Shown: positions 37,210 through 45,587, counted from the stretch's first letter. The stretch: DNA of 48,025 nt from an uncultured Eubacterium sp. (GCA_947178105.1 CAMWXD010000030.1:1-48025); one strand, 5' to 3'. Notes: generated by a model from the letters alone, not told the origin. A program made the numbers and translations.

Positions 37210-37671
37210 TTAAAAATCTGTTTTCAGGCATGGTTCCAGCGTAATACTGGCAATTTGCTGCTTATCGACATATCCATACGCTTTCAGCCCTTCCAAAATA
37301 ACCATAAACCAGCGCTGGGCAGAAAGATGGAAAACGGTATGGTCATCCAGCTCGATGACACAGGCATGATTCCTGTCACATTCCATACAACAGGCTATTT
37401 TATACATATTTTCTCTGCGGATCGCCCCGATTTCTTCCAAAAGGTTTATCATCCGGTATACGGTAGCCGCGCCGATTTTGGCATCTTCTTTTTTTACCTT
37501 ATAGTAAATCTCCTTGCAGCTCGTACACTCTTCCTGTAAAATCACATCCAGAAGCATCTGTCTTTGCTTTGTAATCCTACAGCCCTTTTCCTTTAGCTTT
37601 TTTAAAACCAGCTCCTTTTGCATTTTTGTGCTATGGAAACCCTCTGGCTTCTTTTTATCCCGATTTGCCAT
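37210..37671 (-). CDS. Fur-family regulator with divergent metal site
   Basis: 153 residues. The N-terminal winged helix is KLKEKGCRITKQRQMLLDVI...CTSCKEIYYKVKK and IGAATVYRMINLLEEIGAI, clearly Fur family. The usual metal site HHHxH-x2-C-x2-CG is missing: in its place stands YKIACCMECDRNHACVIEL, followed by DDHTVFHLS, and there is no second CxxC pair. The protein may sense a different metal or redox state, or bind zinc by Cys only. GGAGGGAGCAGG precedes ATG 37671. It lies 43 bp after feoA in the same operon, so it probably regulates it; the Fur-like box upstream of the promoter fits. Confidence 0.85.
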   Translation of the reverse strand: MANRDKKKPEGFHSTKMQKELVLKKLKEKGCRITKQRQMLLDVILQEECTSCKEIYYKVKKEDAKIGAATVYRMINLLEEIGAIRRENMYKIACCMECDRNHACVIELDDHTVFHLSAQRWFMVILEGLKAYGYVDKQQIASITLEPCLKTDF

Positions 37672-37714
37672 TCCTGCTCCCTCCTCGTCAACGGCAATGA
37701 TAAGGCGATTGATT

Positions 37715-37927
37715 TTAAACCATAATTTTGGCTGCCATATCCCTGCCTATGGCAATTCTGGAGTCTTTTACATTTACAATCAGATTCCCGCCGGTATCTG
37801 ATATGACAGTAACTGTCCCGCCAACTACAAATCCCAGCGTTTCCAGAAACTTTTTTACCTCTTCCTTTCCTCCGATTTTTTTGATTCTATACGTTTCTCC
37901 TGTATCCATCATTGTCAGCGGCATCAT
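37715..37927 (-). CDS. feoA: FeoA domain protein
   Basis: 70 residues with the SH3-like FeoA fold: GETYRIKKIGG, KKFLETLGFVVGGTVTVISD, GGNLIVNVKDSRIAIGRDMAAKIMV. FeoA assists the FeoB ferrous-iron permease, but no feoB follows here; the partner genes are the Fur-like regulator and a P1B ATPase. First gene of the operon, controlled by a strong promoter with a palindrome over its -10. Several ATGs lie near the start (37927, 37924, 37912), so the exact N-terminus is uncertain. Confidence 0.88.
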   Translation of the reverse strand: MMPLTMMDTGETYRIKKIGGKEEVKKFLETLGFVVGGTVTVISDTGGNLIVNVKDSRIAIGRDMAAKIMV

Positions 37928-37971
37928 TGGTCGTTCTCTTCTTTCCGTATCGCAATCATTCTCTTCCTTTA

Positions 37972-37987
37972 GTTAGTATATACTAAC
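37972..37987 (-). promoter_or_regulatory. DtxR/MntR-type palindrome over the -10 of the feoA operon
   Basis: GTTAGTATATACTAAC is a perfect 16-bp palindrome. Its form resembles DtxR/IdeR/MntR boxes, and it contains the -10 hexamer. Confidence 0.65.
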
Positions 37988-38003
37988 CTACGGGCGTTGT
38001 CAA
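37975..38003 (-). promoter_or_regulatory. Sigma-A promoter of the feoA operon
   Basis: Consensus TTGACA (38003-37998), a 17-bp spacer and TATACT (37980-37975), about 48 bp upstream of feoA. Confidence 0.85.
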
Positions 38004-38039
38004 TTTTCTTATTGAGAAAGATTATCAATAGGAAAATTG
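38001..38039 (-). promoter_or_regulatory. 39-bp palindrome containing a Fur-like box
   Basis: Sixteen of 19 positions pair around 38020 (CAATTTTC...GAAAATTG outer arms). Its centre, TGATAATCTTTCTCA on the minus strand, matches the 7-1-7 Fur box TGATAATNATTATCA at 12 of 14 positions. It overlaps the -35 of the feoA promoter. Confidence 0.6.
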
Positions 38040-38072
38040 ACCGACGATCAAAGACGGGTACAGAAACATCCT

Positions 38073-39386
38073 TTATTCCAAATATAGATTCCCGTCTCGA
38101 TCACTGAAATGCACCGAGAAAAACTGCTTCATCGCCTTTATCATATAGCAGGTATCCTTGATCCCTGCGGTCTCATAGGCAGAGTGCATGGCAAGCTGAG
38201 GCAGTCCGATATCCACAGCATTGACCGAAACCTTCCCGGCGGAAATATTCCCAAGAGTACTCCCGCCCGCTTCATCCGAACGATTTGCAAAAAACTGTAC
38301 CGGCACCTTTGCTTTCTCACAAATTTCCCGAAACAGCGCGATGCTTACTGCGTCGGACGTATATTTCTGCCCCGCATGGGATTTTACCACAATCCCCTCG
38401 TTCATATACACACAGTTTTCTACATCCGTTTTTTCCGGATGATTCGGATGCACTGCATGGGCATTGTCCGCACTTAACATAAAGCTTCCTGCCACGGCAC
38501 GGTAATAATCCTTCTCCGGCTTTCCAAGTCCCATATGGATTCGCCTGAGCACATCATATAAAAAGGTAGAGCCTGCCCCCTGCTTTGTACCGGAACCTAC
38601 CTCTTCATTATCAAAGCAGGCATATACATTGACGTTCTTTGCCTGCTTTCCTTCTAAAAACCCCTTTAAGGACGCATATGCACACTGCATGTCATCCAGA
38701 TGCTGCGCGGATATAAACTCCTCCTGCGCACCCCACACAGACGGCTCCTGGCGGTTATACAAGTATAAATCGCTTCCATATACAGCTTCCGCCGAAACGC
38801 CTGCTGCCTGAGCAATCAATTTCATAAAATCGCCTTTTTTACTCCCCTCTCCGCCAAATAACGGCAGCATGTCCACTTGCTTGTTGTATGCATAACCGTC
38901 ATTTACTGCCCGGTTCATATGTATTGCCACACTCGGGATCATCACCAGCCCACGGTCAATGTTCACAAGCTTTGTGATAAAGTGATCCTGTTCCTTTACG
39001 ACCACTCTCCCCGCGACAGAAAGCGGGCGGTCAAACCATGTGGCGCAAAGCATTCCGCCATACCCTTCCGTATTTAGCTGCATATACTTTTTCTTTCCCT
39101 CAAGTTCCGCATGTTCCTTTACCTTAAACGTTGGAAAATCACTATGCGACGCCGCGATATGAAAGCTGTAATCCGAAAGCTCTGTCCCAATGCAAAATGC
39201 AATCACGCTGGAATCGTTTCTTGTTACATAATATTTTCCGCCTGGCTTTATGTTCCATTCCCCGGTTTCTCTTAATCTTTCAAAACCGTTTCCTTCCAGC
39301 TCCCTTCCGATTTTTGCCACTGCATGAAACGCAGTCGGGCATTCCTTTAAAAATTCTGTCATCTCCTGAGATATTTTTTTGTACAT
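38073..39386 (-). CDS. M18 family aminopeptidase
   Basis: 437 residues, close to the M18 norm. Metal ligands and catalytic residues are visible in order: AASHSDFPTFKVK (His), SAQHLDDMQCAYASL (Asp), ACFDNEEVGSGTKQGAGS (Glu-Glu), SFMLSADNAHAVHPNHPEK (Asp and His) and DIGLPQLAMHSAYETAG (His). M18 enzymes are dodecameric, zinc-dependent cytoplasmic aminopeptidases that remove N-terminal residues, often acidic or hydrophobic. GGGAGAAG precedes ATG. It is transcribed separately, downstream of the APC permease gene on the same strand. Confidence 0.95.
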   Translation of the reverse strand: MYKKISQEMTEFLKECPTAFHAVAKIGRELEGNGFERLRETGEWNIKPGGKYYVTRNDSSVIAFCIGTELSDYSFHIAASHSDFPTFKVKEHAELEGKKKYMQLNTEGYGGMLCATWFDRPLSVAGRVVVKEQDHFITKLVNIDRGLVMIPSVAIHMNRAVNDGYAYNKQVDMLPLFGGEGSKKGDFMKLIAQAAGVSAEAVYGSDLYLYNRQEPSVWGAQEEFISAQHLDDMQCAYASLKGFLEGKQAKNVNVYACFDNEEVGSGTKQGAGSTFLYDVLRRIHMGLGKPEKDYYRAVAGSFMLSADNAHAVHPNHPEKTDVENCVYMNEGIVVKSHAGQKYTSDAVSIALFREICEKAKVPVQFFANRSDEAGGSTLGNISAGKVSVNAVDIGLPQLAMHSAYETAGIKDTCYMIKAMKQFFSVHFSDRDGNLYLE

Positions 39387-39466
39387 CTTTTCTTCTCCCT
39401 AAATTTGTTTGATTCTAAGCCGTCAGCAGGCTGTGCCGAAAATCCGCCGGCAGTTCCCTGATTATG

Positions 39467-39500
39467 ATAAGAAGGGACTGTCACAAACCAGACAGCCCCT
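39467..39500 (-). terminator. Hairpin terminator after the APC permease gene
   Basis: GGGGCTGTC/GACAGTCCC with a short loop on the minus strand, 10 bp past the stop, followed by the weak U-rich CTTCTTATC. Confidence 0.6.
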
Positions 39501-39509
39501 GTTCACCGA

Positions 39510-40949
39510 TTACCTTATGGAATTTCTTTCCCTCTCTCTTTTTGCAAGGTACGGCATAATCATGCCTAATGCGGTCAGCACAATTGGTGTAATAATATTC
39601 AGTGCCATCGTAAACACATCTGTTGAATACATCCCCAAGATACAACATGCTGCGGTCAGCACAAAGCACCATGCCCCAAAAAATTTTGCCACTGCCTGGT
39701 TTTTCACAAACCGGTATTCGGCAGGTATCGTATCATATGCCTTTCTAAGCGCAAGATAGCCAACAAATACCCATAAATATCGAAGCGGCATACATACGGA
39801 ATTCAGCTTGTTAAGCTGTGCCAGCACAGCGGCTGCTCCCGGTACAAAGGACTGGACAAGTATAATGCTTCCTGATAAAGCAATAATCAGTTTAATCCCA
39901 TTCACATAAGCTCCCTGGTCATTCCTCTTAAGCAGCGCACTCGGAACAAACTCTTTTGCATCTTCGTTATCAAGCAGCATACGAAGCGGCGCGTCAATGC
40001 TGACTACCAGCACTGCAAACTGCCCAATCATATTGCAAAGCGCATACAGCACAAGCAGCACATCTCCCAGCCCGTAATACCGTCCCAGATTCTGGAATGC
40101 CCAGTAAGAGCCATTGGACACATAGGAATTGAACGCTTCTTCGCTGCTGTTGATCACATTCGGATCAAACATCATTCCCATCGCTATGGTTCCCAAAATC
40201 GCGCATACCACAACCATAACAGCAAGCGTAATCATACCCTTCGGAAATCCTTTTGCCGGATCCTTTACCTTATTTACATACGGAGAAATCTTCTCGCATC
40301 CTCCTACAGCAAATACAAGAATCGACAAAGATGTAAAATATCCCACATTAAACTGCGGTATCAAGTTTTTGATACTAAAATCCATAGAAACGTATCCGCC
40401 GCCAGGATTGATCGCAGGAGCCGCAAACATCAGCAAAATATACAAAATAGACATAATGAACATACTTGTACCTGCAATCGAAGCCAGCTTCTTAAGCGGA
40501 TTCAGCCCGCGGCTCGCTACCCAGCAGAAAAATAAAAATACTGCCAGCGTCGCCAACTGTATGCCGATCGTAGGAAATCTATCATAGGTTTCCGCGTTGC
40601 GGAATACTGCCCAGCTAAGCGCCTTTAATCCGCCGCTGCCCTTACTTGCAATATAAGTAATATGACACGCCCAGTAAGTCCACCCTGCATAATACGCAAG
40701 CTTCGGGCCCATCGTATTATGAATCCAGGAACTGACACCGCCGCCAGACGTCTTAAAGGCGGAGCCAAGCTCACCGACCATCAGCGTATACGGCACAAAA
40801 TAAAGTACAAACATCAAAACCCAACTGAAAATAACCTGTATCCCATTAAAATACACAAAGCCATTTAGTACATTTCCAAATCCCCATACACCTGAAAAAG
40901 CAATAAACGCCAGCGTATACCAGGCCATCTTTTTTGAATCCTTCATCAT
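39510..40949 (-). CDS. APC-family amino acid permease (YjeM-like)
   Basis: 479 residues from ATG 40949 (GGAGGAAAC upstream); the frame is open 35 codons further, but these cover the promoter. About twelve hydrophobic segments; the first carries FSGVWGFGNVLNGFVYFNG, a glycine-rich unwound helix typical of APC transporters, and GSAFKTSGGGVSSWIH follows. It resembles the basic-amino-acid/YjeM branch of the superfamily. Substrate unknown. Its promoter is followed by a TTGTTGA/TCAACAA palindrome, suggesting a dedicated regulator elsewhere. Confidence 0.88.
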   Translation of the reverse strand: MMKDSKKMAWYTLAFIAFSGVWGFGNVLNGFVYFNGIQVIFSWVLMFVLYFVPYTLMVGELGSAFKTSGGGVSSWIHNTMGPKLAYYAGWTYWACHITYIASKGSGGLKALSWAVFRNAETYDRFPTIGIQLATLAVFLFFCWVASRGLNPLKKLASIAGTSMFIMSILYILLMFAAPAINPGGGYVSMDFSIKNLIPQFNVGYFTSLSILVFAVGGCEKISPYVNKVKDPAKGFPKGMITLAVMVVVCAILGTIAMGMMFDPNVINSSEEAFNSYVSNGSYWAFQNLGRYYGLGDVLLVLYALCNMIGQFAVLVVSIDAPLRMLLDNEDAKEFVPSALLKRNDQGAYVNGIKLIIALSGSIILVQSFVPGAAAVLAQLNKLNSVCMPLRYLWVFVGYLALRKAYDTIPAEYRFVKNQAVAKFFGAWCFVLTAACCILGMYSTDVFTMALNIITPIVLTALGMIMPYLAKRERERNSIR

Positions 40950-40992
40950 GTTTCCTCCATTACAATTTTTTGTGTTCCATATGCAACTATCC

Positions 40993-41009
40993 TTGTTGAT
41001 AGTCAACAA
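40993..41009 (-). promoter_or_regulatory. Palindromic operator of the APC permease gene
   Basis: TTGTTGA-TAG-TCAACAA is perfect over 7-bp arms and lies just after the predicted start site. Confidence 0.5.
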
Positions 41010-41019
41010 CACATACATA

Positions 41020-41048
41020 AATATAACATATACATCTGTGATTTTCAA
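41020..41048 (-). promoter_or_regulatory. Sigma-A promoter of the APC permease gene
   Basis: TTGAAA (41048-41043), a 17-bp spacer and TATATT (41025-41020). Confidence 0.65.
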
Positions 41049-41132
41049 CAACATATTTGTCAGAACTTCAAAAAATCTTTTGGATAAAGTTTCTAAAATC
41101 TGATGCCCTGCCTGCCGTTTTATGTACTGCGG

Positions 41133-41432
41133 TTATTGTTTCCAGCGCTTTAATGTCGGGAACCATGCAAGCATCCCTTTTCTTGCTTCTTCTTCGTTCA
41201 TATCCGGGTTGGCAGCAACCATATTCGGCACGCACAGCTCAACCATTTCTTCCATAGTCCCCTGGAACGTAAATGCTCCGTTTTCATAACAATACTTGCA
41301 GTATTCCTCATTTTTGCTGCCATCGGCATTCGTTCCATACAACTCATCCGTCTCTCCCATCGGCATACCGCAGCATTGGCAGAATCTCTGATTCTCGTTC
41401 CTTTTCCCTTCACTCATTATAACTTCGCTCAT
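41133..41432 (-). CDS. Small zinc-ribbon domain protein
   Basis: 99 residues from ATG 41432 (GGAGGT upstream). Two Cys pairs, FCQCCGMPM and YCKYCYENGAF, form a putative zinc ribbon of the Zn_ribbon_2 type. The C-terminal half is helical and acidic, ending in WFPTLKRWKQ. Family members of about 85-100 residues are common in clostridia and are sometimes linked to stress or regulator genes; the function is not established. A palindrome lies in its upstream region. Confidence 0.8.
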   Translation of the reverse strand: MSEVIMSEGKRNENQRFCQCCGMPMGETDELYGTNADGSKNEEYCKYCYENGAFTFQGTMEEMVELCVPNMVAANPDMNEEEARKGMLAWFPTLKRWKQ

Positions 41433-41507
41433 TTTTCTTACCTCCGTTTTTTGTATTTGAAGCCTGCGTTTCTTTGTTTTGCTTCGTATTTAATATAGCG
41501 CACATAT

Positions 41508-41526
41508 CCTGACATCCTTTGTCAGG
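41508..41526 (-). promoter_or_regulatory. Palindrome upstream of the zinc-ribbon gene
   Basis: CCTGACA-N5-TGTCAGG, perfect 7-bp arms, 75 bp before the start. A TATATT sits closer to the gene. It is a candidate operator; the regulator is unknown. Confidence 0.45.
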
Positions 41527-41611
41527 GTTTATATTTTTTATAAATTTCTTTTGCTTATTCGGCTAATGTTTCCCTAAATCTGCAAAATAAGCATACCATA
41601 AAAACCCTTCC

Positions 41612-42742
41612 CTAAAACAGCAGCCGGAACACCTGTTCTGCGGAAAGCGACAGATTTCTCTTTGCATTCTCTGTATCCATCGCTTGCTCTAAAGTAGCCA
41701 CTCCGCGTACAATCGGAAAAAAAGCATCTATCCCCACTTCGTTGCACTTTACGGCATCCTCTGTAACCCCGCCTGCAAATGCAACGACCCTGCACTGATA
41801 TTTTTTCGCAAGCTGCGCCACGCCTGCCGGCACCTTGCCCATTGCCGTCTGTGCATCCAGCCTTCCTTCGCCAGTAACTACGATATCTGTATCTGCCAGC
41901 TCCTTTTCCAGTCCAATCGCTTTCAATACGATGTCAATTCCAGATTTCAGCTTTGCATTTGGAAGAAAACTGATCAACGCAAATCCTAATCCCCCGGCTG
42001 CACCCGCCCCAGGCTCTAGGCTGTTGTCTTTTCCGCAAAATTCCGCCGTTTTCTGCGCATAATGCCGCATGGCTTCATCCATTTCTCCCTTTTCCTGCTC
42101 TTTCACTCCTTTCTGCGCACCAAATACATAAACCGCCCCATTTTCTCCGCACAGCGGGCTTGTAACATCACAGGCAATCTGAAAATGGCACTCCTTCAAA
42201 ACCTCCGGCACCGCTTCGGCGCTGATCCTCTCTATTTTTCCCAGGCTTCCAAACACCGGCGGCAGCGGCTGTCCATCCGCATCGTAAAATACATAGCCAA
42301 GCGCTTGCAGCATTCCGATCCCGCCCTCTGTAGTCGCACTTCCTCCAATACCAATCAAAAATTCCCTGCAACCGCGCCTTACCGCATCCAGAATCATCTC
42401 ACCGACGCCGGTTGTTGACGCTTTCCACGGATCTAGGCCACCTCTTTCCACAAGGACAATCCCGGCAGCCTGCGCCATTTCCATAACCGCAGTCCTGCCG
42501 CCCTCCAAGCTTCCATACCTTGCATTTACGGCTCTACCCATTGGCCCTGTAACTGCCACCTCGATATATGTACCGCCAAGCCCTTCCACAAGCGCCGCCG
42601 TTGTCCCCTCACCGCCATCCGCCATCGGCTTTACGACTACCTTAGCCCCGCAAGCCTTTAAAATTCCCTCTTTCGCTGCATATCCTGCTTCCAGAGAAGT
42701 CATGCTTCCTTTGAAAGAATCCATCGCTATTACGACTTTCAT
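41612..42742 (-). CDS. Glycerate 2-kinase (GarK/GlxK family)
   Basis: 376 residues from ATG 42742 (GGAGATGG upstream). The family start MKVVIAMDSFKGSMTSLEAG, PMADGGEGTTAALV, GIGGSATTEGGIGMLQALGY and VTGEGRLDAQTAMGKVP are all present and the length is normal. The enzyme phosphorylates D-glycerate to 2-phosphoglycerate with ATP, feeding glyoxylate, glucarate or serine-derived carbon into glycolysis. No glyoxylate or sugar-acid genes are adjacent, so the source of glycerate is unknown. The stretch 42777-42811 just upstream holds the terminator of the neighbouring pseudogene. Confidence 0.93.
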   Translation of the reverse strand: MKVVIAMDSFKGSMTSLEAGYAAKEGILKACGAKVVVKPMADGGEGTTAALVEGLGGTYIEVAVTGPMGRAVNARYGSLEGGRTAVMEMAQAAGIVLVERGGLDPWKASTTGVGEMILDAVRRGCREFLIGIGGSATTEGGIGMLQALGYVFYDADGQPLPPVFGSLGKIERISAEAVPEVLKECHFQIACDVTSPLCGENGAVYVFGAQKGVKEQEKGEMDEAMRHYAQKTAEFCGKDNSLEPGAGAAGGLGFALISFLPNAKLKSGIDIVLKAIGLEKELADTDIVVTGEGRLDAQTAMGKVPAGVAQLAKKYQCRVVAFAGGVTEDAVKCNEVGIDAFFPIVRGVATLEQAMDTENAKRNLSLSAEQVFRLLF

Positions 42743-42776
42743 ATTGTTCCATCTCCATTCTTTCACACTATATGCG

Positions 42777-42811
42777 AAAAAAGACATTTACTATCTCCAG
42801 CAAATGTCTTT
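42777..42811 (-). terminator. Terminator after the Rpn pseudogene
   Basis: AAAGACATTT/AAATGTCTTT stem (10 bp) followed by TTTTTTCG on the minus strand, 38 bp past the pseudogene stop. Confidence 0.8.
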
Positions 42812-42848
42812 CCCCATTCTTAATAAAATAAAGCCGCGCTGCTTCCTG

Positions 42849-43490
42849 TCAGCCTCTGCTTAGCCGCTCCACCTGTGCCAGGTCCAGCCCTGAGTACTGC
42901 GCGGCCTCCTCTATCGTCAGCTTTGCCGTTTCCAGCATCCTCAATGCAGTTTCCCTCTGATTTTCTTTCCTGCCTTCCTGCTTTCCAATATTCAAAATCG
43001 CCCTGGCTTCCGTTTCTATTAATGCCCCGCTCATGATTTCCCCGACCCCTTTCTGCACATTTTCATATTTCTTTGTAAGCTCCCTAATTACATCCCTGGA
43101 CAGCTCTATGATCGTCCGCTTGTCAAATGCTCCTATAGCACCCTGCTGCTCCAGCGCTTCCAGCCTTGCTAAAATCTCCTGGTACTCTGCTACCAGGCTT
43201 TCCAGCTTCTGTTTGCTGTTGTTATATTCCGGGAAGTCCTTCTCATACGAAAAAATATAAAACGGCAGCAGCATCAGCAGCCTTTTGGAAAATAGATCCT
43301 CCAATGTATACCTGTGCACCTTCATCACCGGCACATCATATTCCACTGCCCCTCCCGGCGTCTTTATTACATACCGCATCTTATCGGGTGTCTTTTTATA
43401 CGTCCGCAGGTATAGTACCCCTCGTCCAGCGCGATCTGCGCATCGTATTCAAACAGCCGCGCCCATTTTCGTTTTCCTCCCTTTTCATCC
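42849..43490 (-). pseudogene. Rpn/PD-(D/E)XK nuclease family transposase-like gene, frameshifted
   Basis: The 3' frame (43379-42849, 176 codons) holds the C-terminal half of the Rpn family: KTPGGAVEYDVPVMKVHRYT, LFSKRLLMLLPFYIF, and a coiled tail with KQEGRKENQRETALRML. Upstream, in another frame, is the family N-terminal segment KWARLFEYDAQIALDEG, with no in-frame start. Joining the two requires a frameshift, and about 15 residues seem to be missing between DEG and VLYLR. Rpn proteins promote RecA-independent recombination and expand in many gut bacteria. This copy is probably inactive because the nuclease half is disrupted. Confidence 0.75.
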
Positions 43491-43662
43491 TGATTGCGAG
43501 TTTACCTGAGAACAAACTGTCTTTTTTGATGCTATATATACACCTTTCCTTAATTATAACCCATAAATACAGTGCCGTCTATCCATTCTTTTTACTGAAA
43601 GCATATAAAATCTGTTTTTCCAAAGAATTCTCCTCCATGTATCGCCCAAGCAGCAACTCCTC
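43491..43662. other. Spacer without recognisable features
   Basis: 172 bp of AT-rich DNA between rfbF and the Rpn pseudogene. No terminator-like hairpin or coding frame with a ribosome site was found. Confidence 0.4.
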
Positions 43663-44445
43663 TTATTGCTCCCATACCATCCATGGCGCCTTTCTCCGCG
43701 CAATCATCTCCTCCAGCTTTTCCTTCTCCCTCTTCGTATCCATGCACTGCCAGAACCCATCATGCTGATAAGCGCACAGTTGTCTGTCAGCAACCAACCG
43801 CTGAATTGTCTCTTGCTCAAAAACGGTACCATCGTCTTTTAAATAAGCAAAGATTTGCGGCTCCAGTACCATATATCCTGCATTGATTTGTGAACCGTCC
43901 ACCTCCGATTTTTCCCGAAACGACAGAACCTCCCGATCCTGCCTTCCGATTTCCAGCACACCAAACCGCTGTTCCACATAGACTGCGGTTAACGTCGCCG
44001 TCTTTCCATGTTTTTTATGAAACGCCGCCAGTTCCTTCATATTGATATCACAGACTCCATCTCCATAAGTCAGAAAAAATGCCTCATTACCTACATACTT
44101 TTGAATCCTGCGTATCCTCCCGCCTGTCATTGTGTCCAGCCCTGTATCAATCACTGTCACCTTCCATGGTTCTGCGGCATTGTTATGTACTGTCATTTCC
44201 CCGCCTTTTCGAAAATCAATCGTAATATCGCTATTATACATATAATAATCTGCAAACCACTCTTTAATTATATGCTGTTTATAACCTGCGCAGATAATAA
44301 AATCATGAAATCCATAATAAGAATATTCTTTCATGATATGCCATAAAACAGGCTTTCCCCCAATCTCAATCATTGGTTTTGGTTTCAGATGGCTTTCCTC
44401 GCTGATGCGCGATCCGTAGCCGCCTGCTAATATTACTACTTTCAT
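43663..44445 (-). CDS. rfbF: Glucose-1-phosphate cytidylyltransferase
   Basis: 260 residues, the family length. The nucleotidyltransferase signature is VVILAGGYGSRISEESHLKPKPM (Gly-rich loop, with the Arg and Lys of the active site), followed by EIGGKPVLWHIMKEYSYYG, FFLTYGDGVCDIN (metal Asp) and FREKSEVDGSQINAGYMV. It makes CDP-glucose from CTP and glucose-1-phosphate, the first step to CDP-linked 3,6-dideoxyhexoses such as abequose and tyvelose. The CDP-glucose 4,6-dehydratase is not in the window. It starts 3 bp after a glycosyltransferase gene and is the last gene of the polysaccharide cluster. Confidence 0.94.
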   Translation of the reverse strand: MKVVILAGGYGSRISEESHLKPKPMIEIGGKPVLWHIMKEYSYYGFHDFIICAGYKQHIIKEWFADYYMYNSDITIDFRKGGEMTVHNNAAEPWKVTVIDTGLDTMTGGRIRRIQKYVGNEAFFLTYGDGVCDINMKELAAFHKKHGKTATLTAVYVEQRFGVLEIGRQDREVLSFREKSEVDGSQINAGYMVLEPQIFAYLKDDGTVFEQETIQRLVADRQLCAYQHDGFWQCMDTKREKEKLEEMIARRKAPWMVWEQ

Positions 44446-44448
44446 TTT

Positions 44449-45456
44449 TCAATCCTCCTGACGCCAGCCCTCAGACTCATTTGTCCTGATTTTACAGATA
44501 TCTGTACCTCTTCCTGTATTCAAAGCAGATGCTTCCAAATGGCTCTCTGCTGCAATATAATGCGGCCTGTGCTTTACTTCCATATATATTTTTGATATAT
44601 ACTGTCCCATAATCCCCATACAAAACAACTGAATACCACCGATCAACGTTATAATGCAGACACTGGATGCCCACCCAGCTACTGGATCTCCCCATACCAG
44701 CCTGCGAACCGCGATGACCGCTACCGCAAAAAAAGAAACTGCCGTCATCAACATCCCAAACCAGGATGCCACACTAAGAGGCACCTGCGAAAAATTAACG
44801 ATTCCGTCAACCGCATACCGCAACAGTTTCCAAAAATTCCATTTTGTCTCACCAGCAGCACGTCCAACATTTTCATACGAAATCCAGCAAGTTCGAAATC
44901 CAATCCATCCAAAGATCCCTTTCGAAAAACGATTGTACTCCTCCATCCGAACAATCGTATCCACCATCTCACGCTTCATCATCCTGAAATCTCTGGCACC
45001 ATCCACAATATCCGCATCCGAAATACGATTAATGAGCTGGTAAAATCTCTTCGCAAACCAGCTCCTCACAAGCGGCTCTCCTTTACGTGTACATCTGCGG
45101 GCGGCAACGCTGTCATATTCTCCCGACTGAATCAGTGCCAGCATCTGAGGAAGCATAGACGGAGGATCCTGCATATCTGCATCCATCACAACCACATAGT
45201 CTCCCCGTACATTGCAAAATCCAGCATACATAGCCGCTTCCTTCCCAAAATTTCTGGAAAAAGAGATATAAAATACTCGTCTGTCCTGCCTACTGAGTGT
45301 CCGCAGCATCTCTAACGTGCCATCCTTGGAGCCATCATTAATTAATAAAATCTCATAATCCCCCAACACTTCATCCAACACTTTTTTCACTTCACTGTAG
45401 AAAATCGGCAGCACCGCCTGTTCGTTATAACATGGTACAATGATTGATAGAAACAT
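44449..45456 (-). CDS. GT2 glycosyltransferase, DPM1/GtrB-like, membrane-bound
   Basis: 335 residues. The GT-A domain begins LSIIVPCYNEQAVLP and has LLINDGSKDGT, FSRNFGKEAAMYAG and the metal-binding VVMDADMQDPPS. Two C-terminal membrane helices (about 230-300) follow, then GQYISKIYMEVKHRPHYI, the GtrB/DPM1 pattern. These enzymes transfer a sugar from a nucleotide to undecaprenyl phosphate, often for glycan side-branch addition. It is paralogous to the next gene upstream, and both are followed by rfbF sequence, intact here and a remnant there. Confidence 0.88.
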   Translation of the reverse strand: MFLSIIVPCYNEQAVLPIFYSEVKKVLDEVLGDYEILLINDGSKDGTLEMLRTLSRQDRRVFYISFSRNFGKEAAMYAGFCNVRGDYVVVMDADMQDPPSMLPQMLALIQSGEYDSVAARRCTRKGEPLVRSWFAKRFYQLINRISDADIVDGARDFRMMKREMVDTIVRMEEYNRFSKGIFGWIGFRTCWISYENVGRAAGETKWNFWKLLRYAVDGIVNFSQVPLSVASWFGMLMTAVSFFAVAVIAVRRLVWGDPVAGWASSVCIITLIGGIQLFCMGIMGQYISKIYMEVKHRPHYIAAESHLEASALNTGRGTDICKIRTNESEGWRQED

Positions 45457-45485
45457 TGTTTCTGCCTCCCTAAACTTTTATACAC

Positions 45486-45587
45486 AAAGTCAATCGTAAT
45501 ATTACTGTTATACATATAATAATCCGCAAACAATTCATTAATCATATGCGCCTTATACCCTATACAAGTAATAAAACCATGAAATTT
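45486..45587 (-). pseudogene. rfbF remnant
   Basis: A 34-codon stretch of RfbF-like protein (KFHGFITCIGYKAH, then FADYYMYNSNITIDF) identical to the intact RfbF at about 25 of 34 positions by eye. It has neither the nucleotide-binding N-terminus nor the rest of the enzyme. It lies between two glycosyltransferase genes, 21 bp after the stop of one and 29 bp before the start of the other. Confidence 0.8.
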
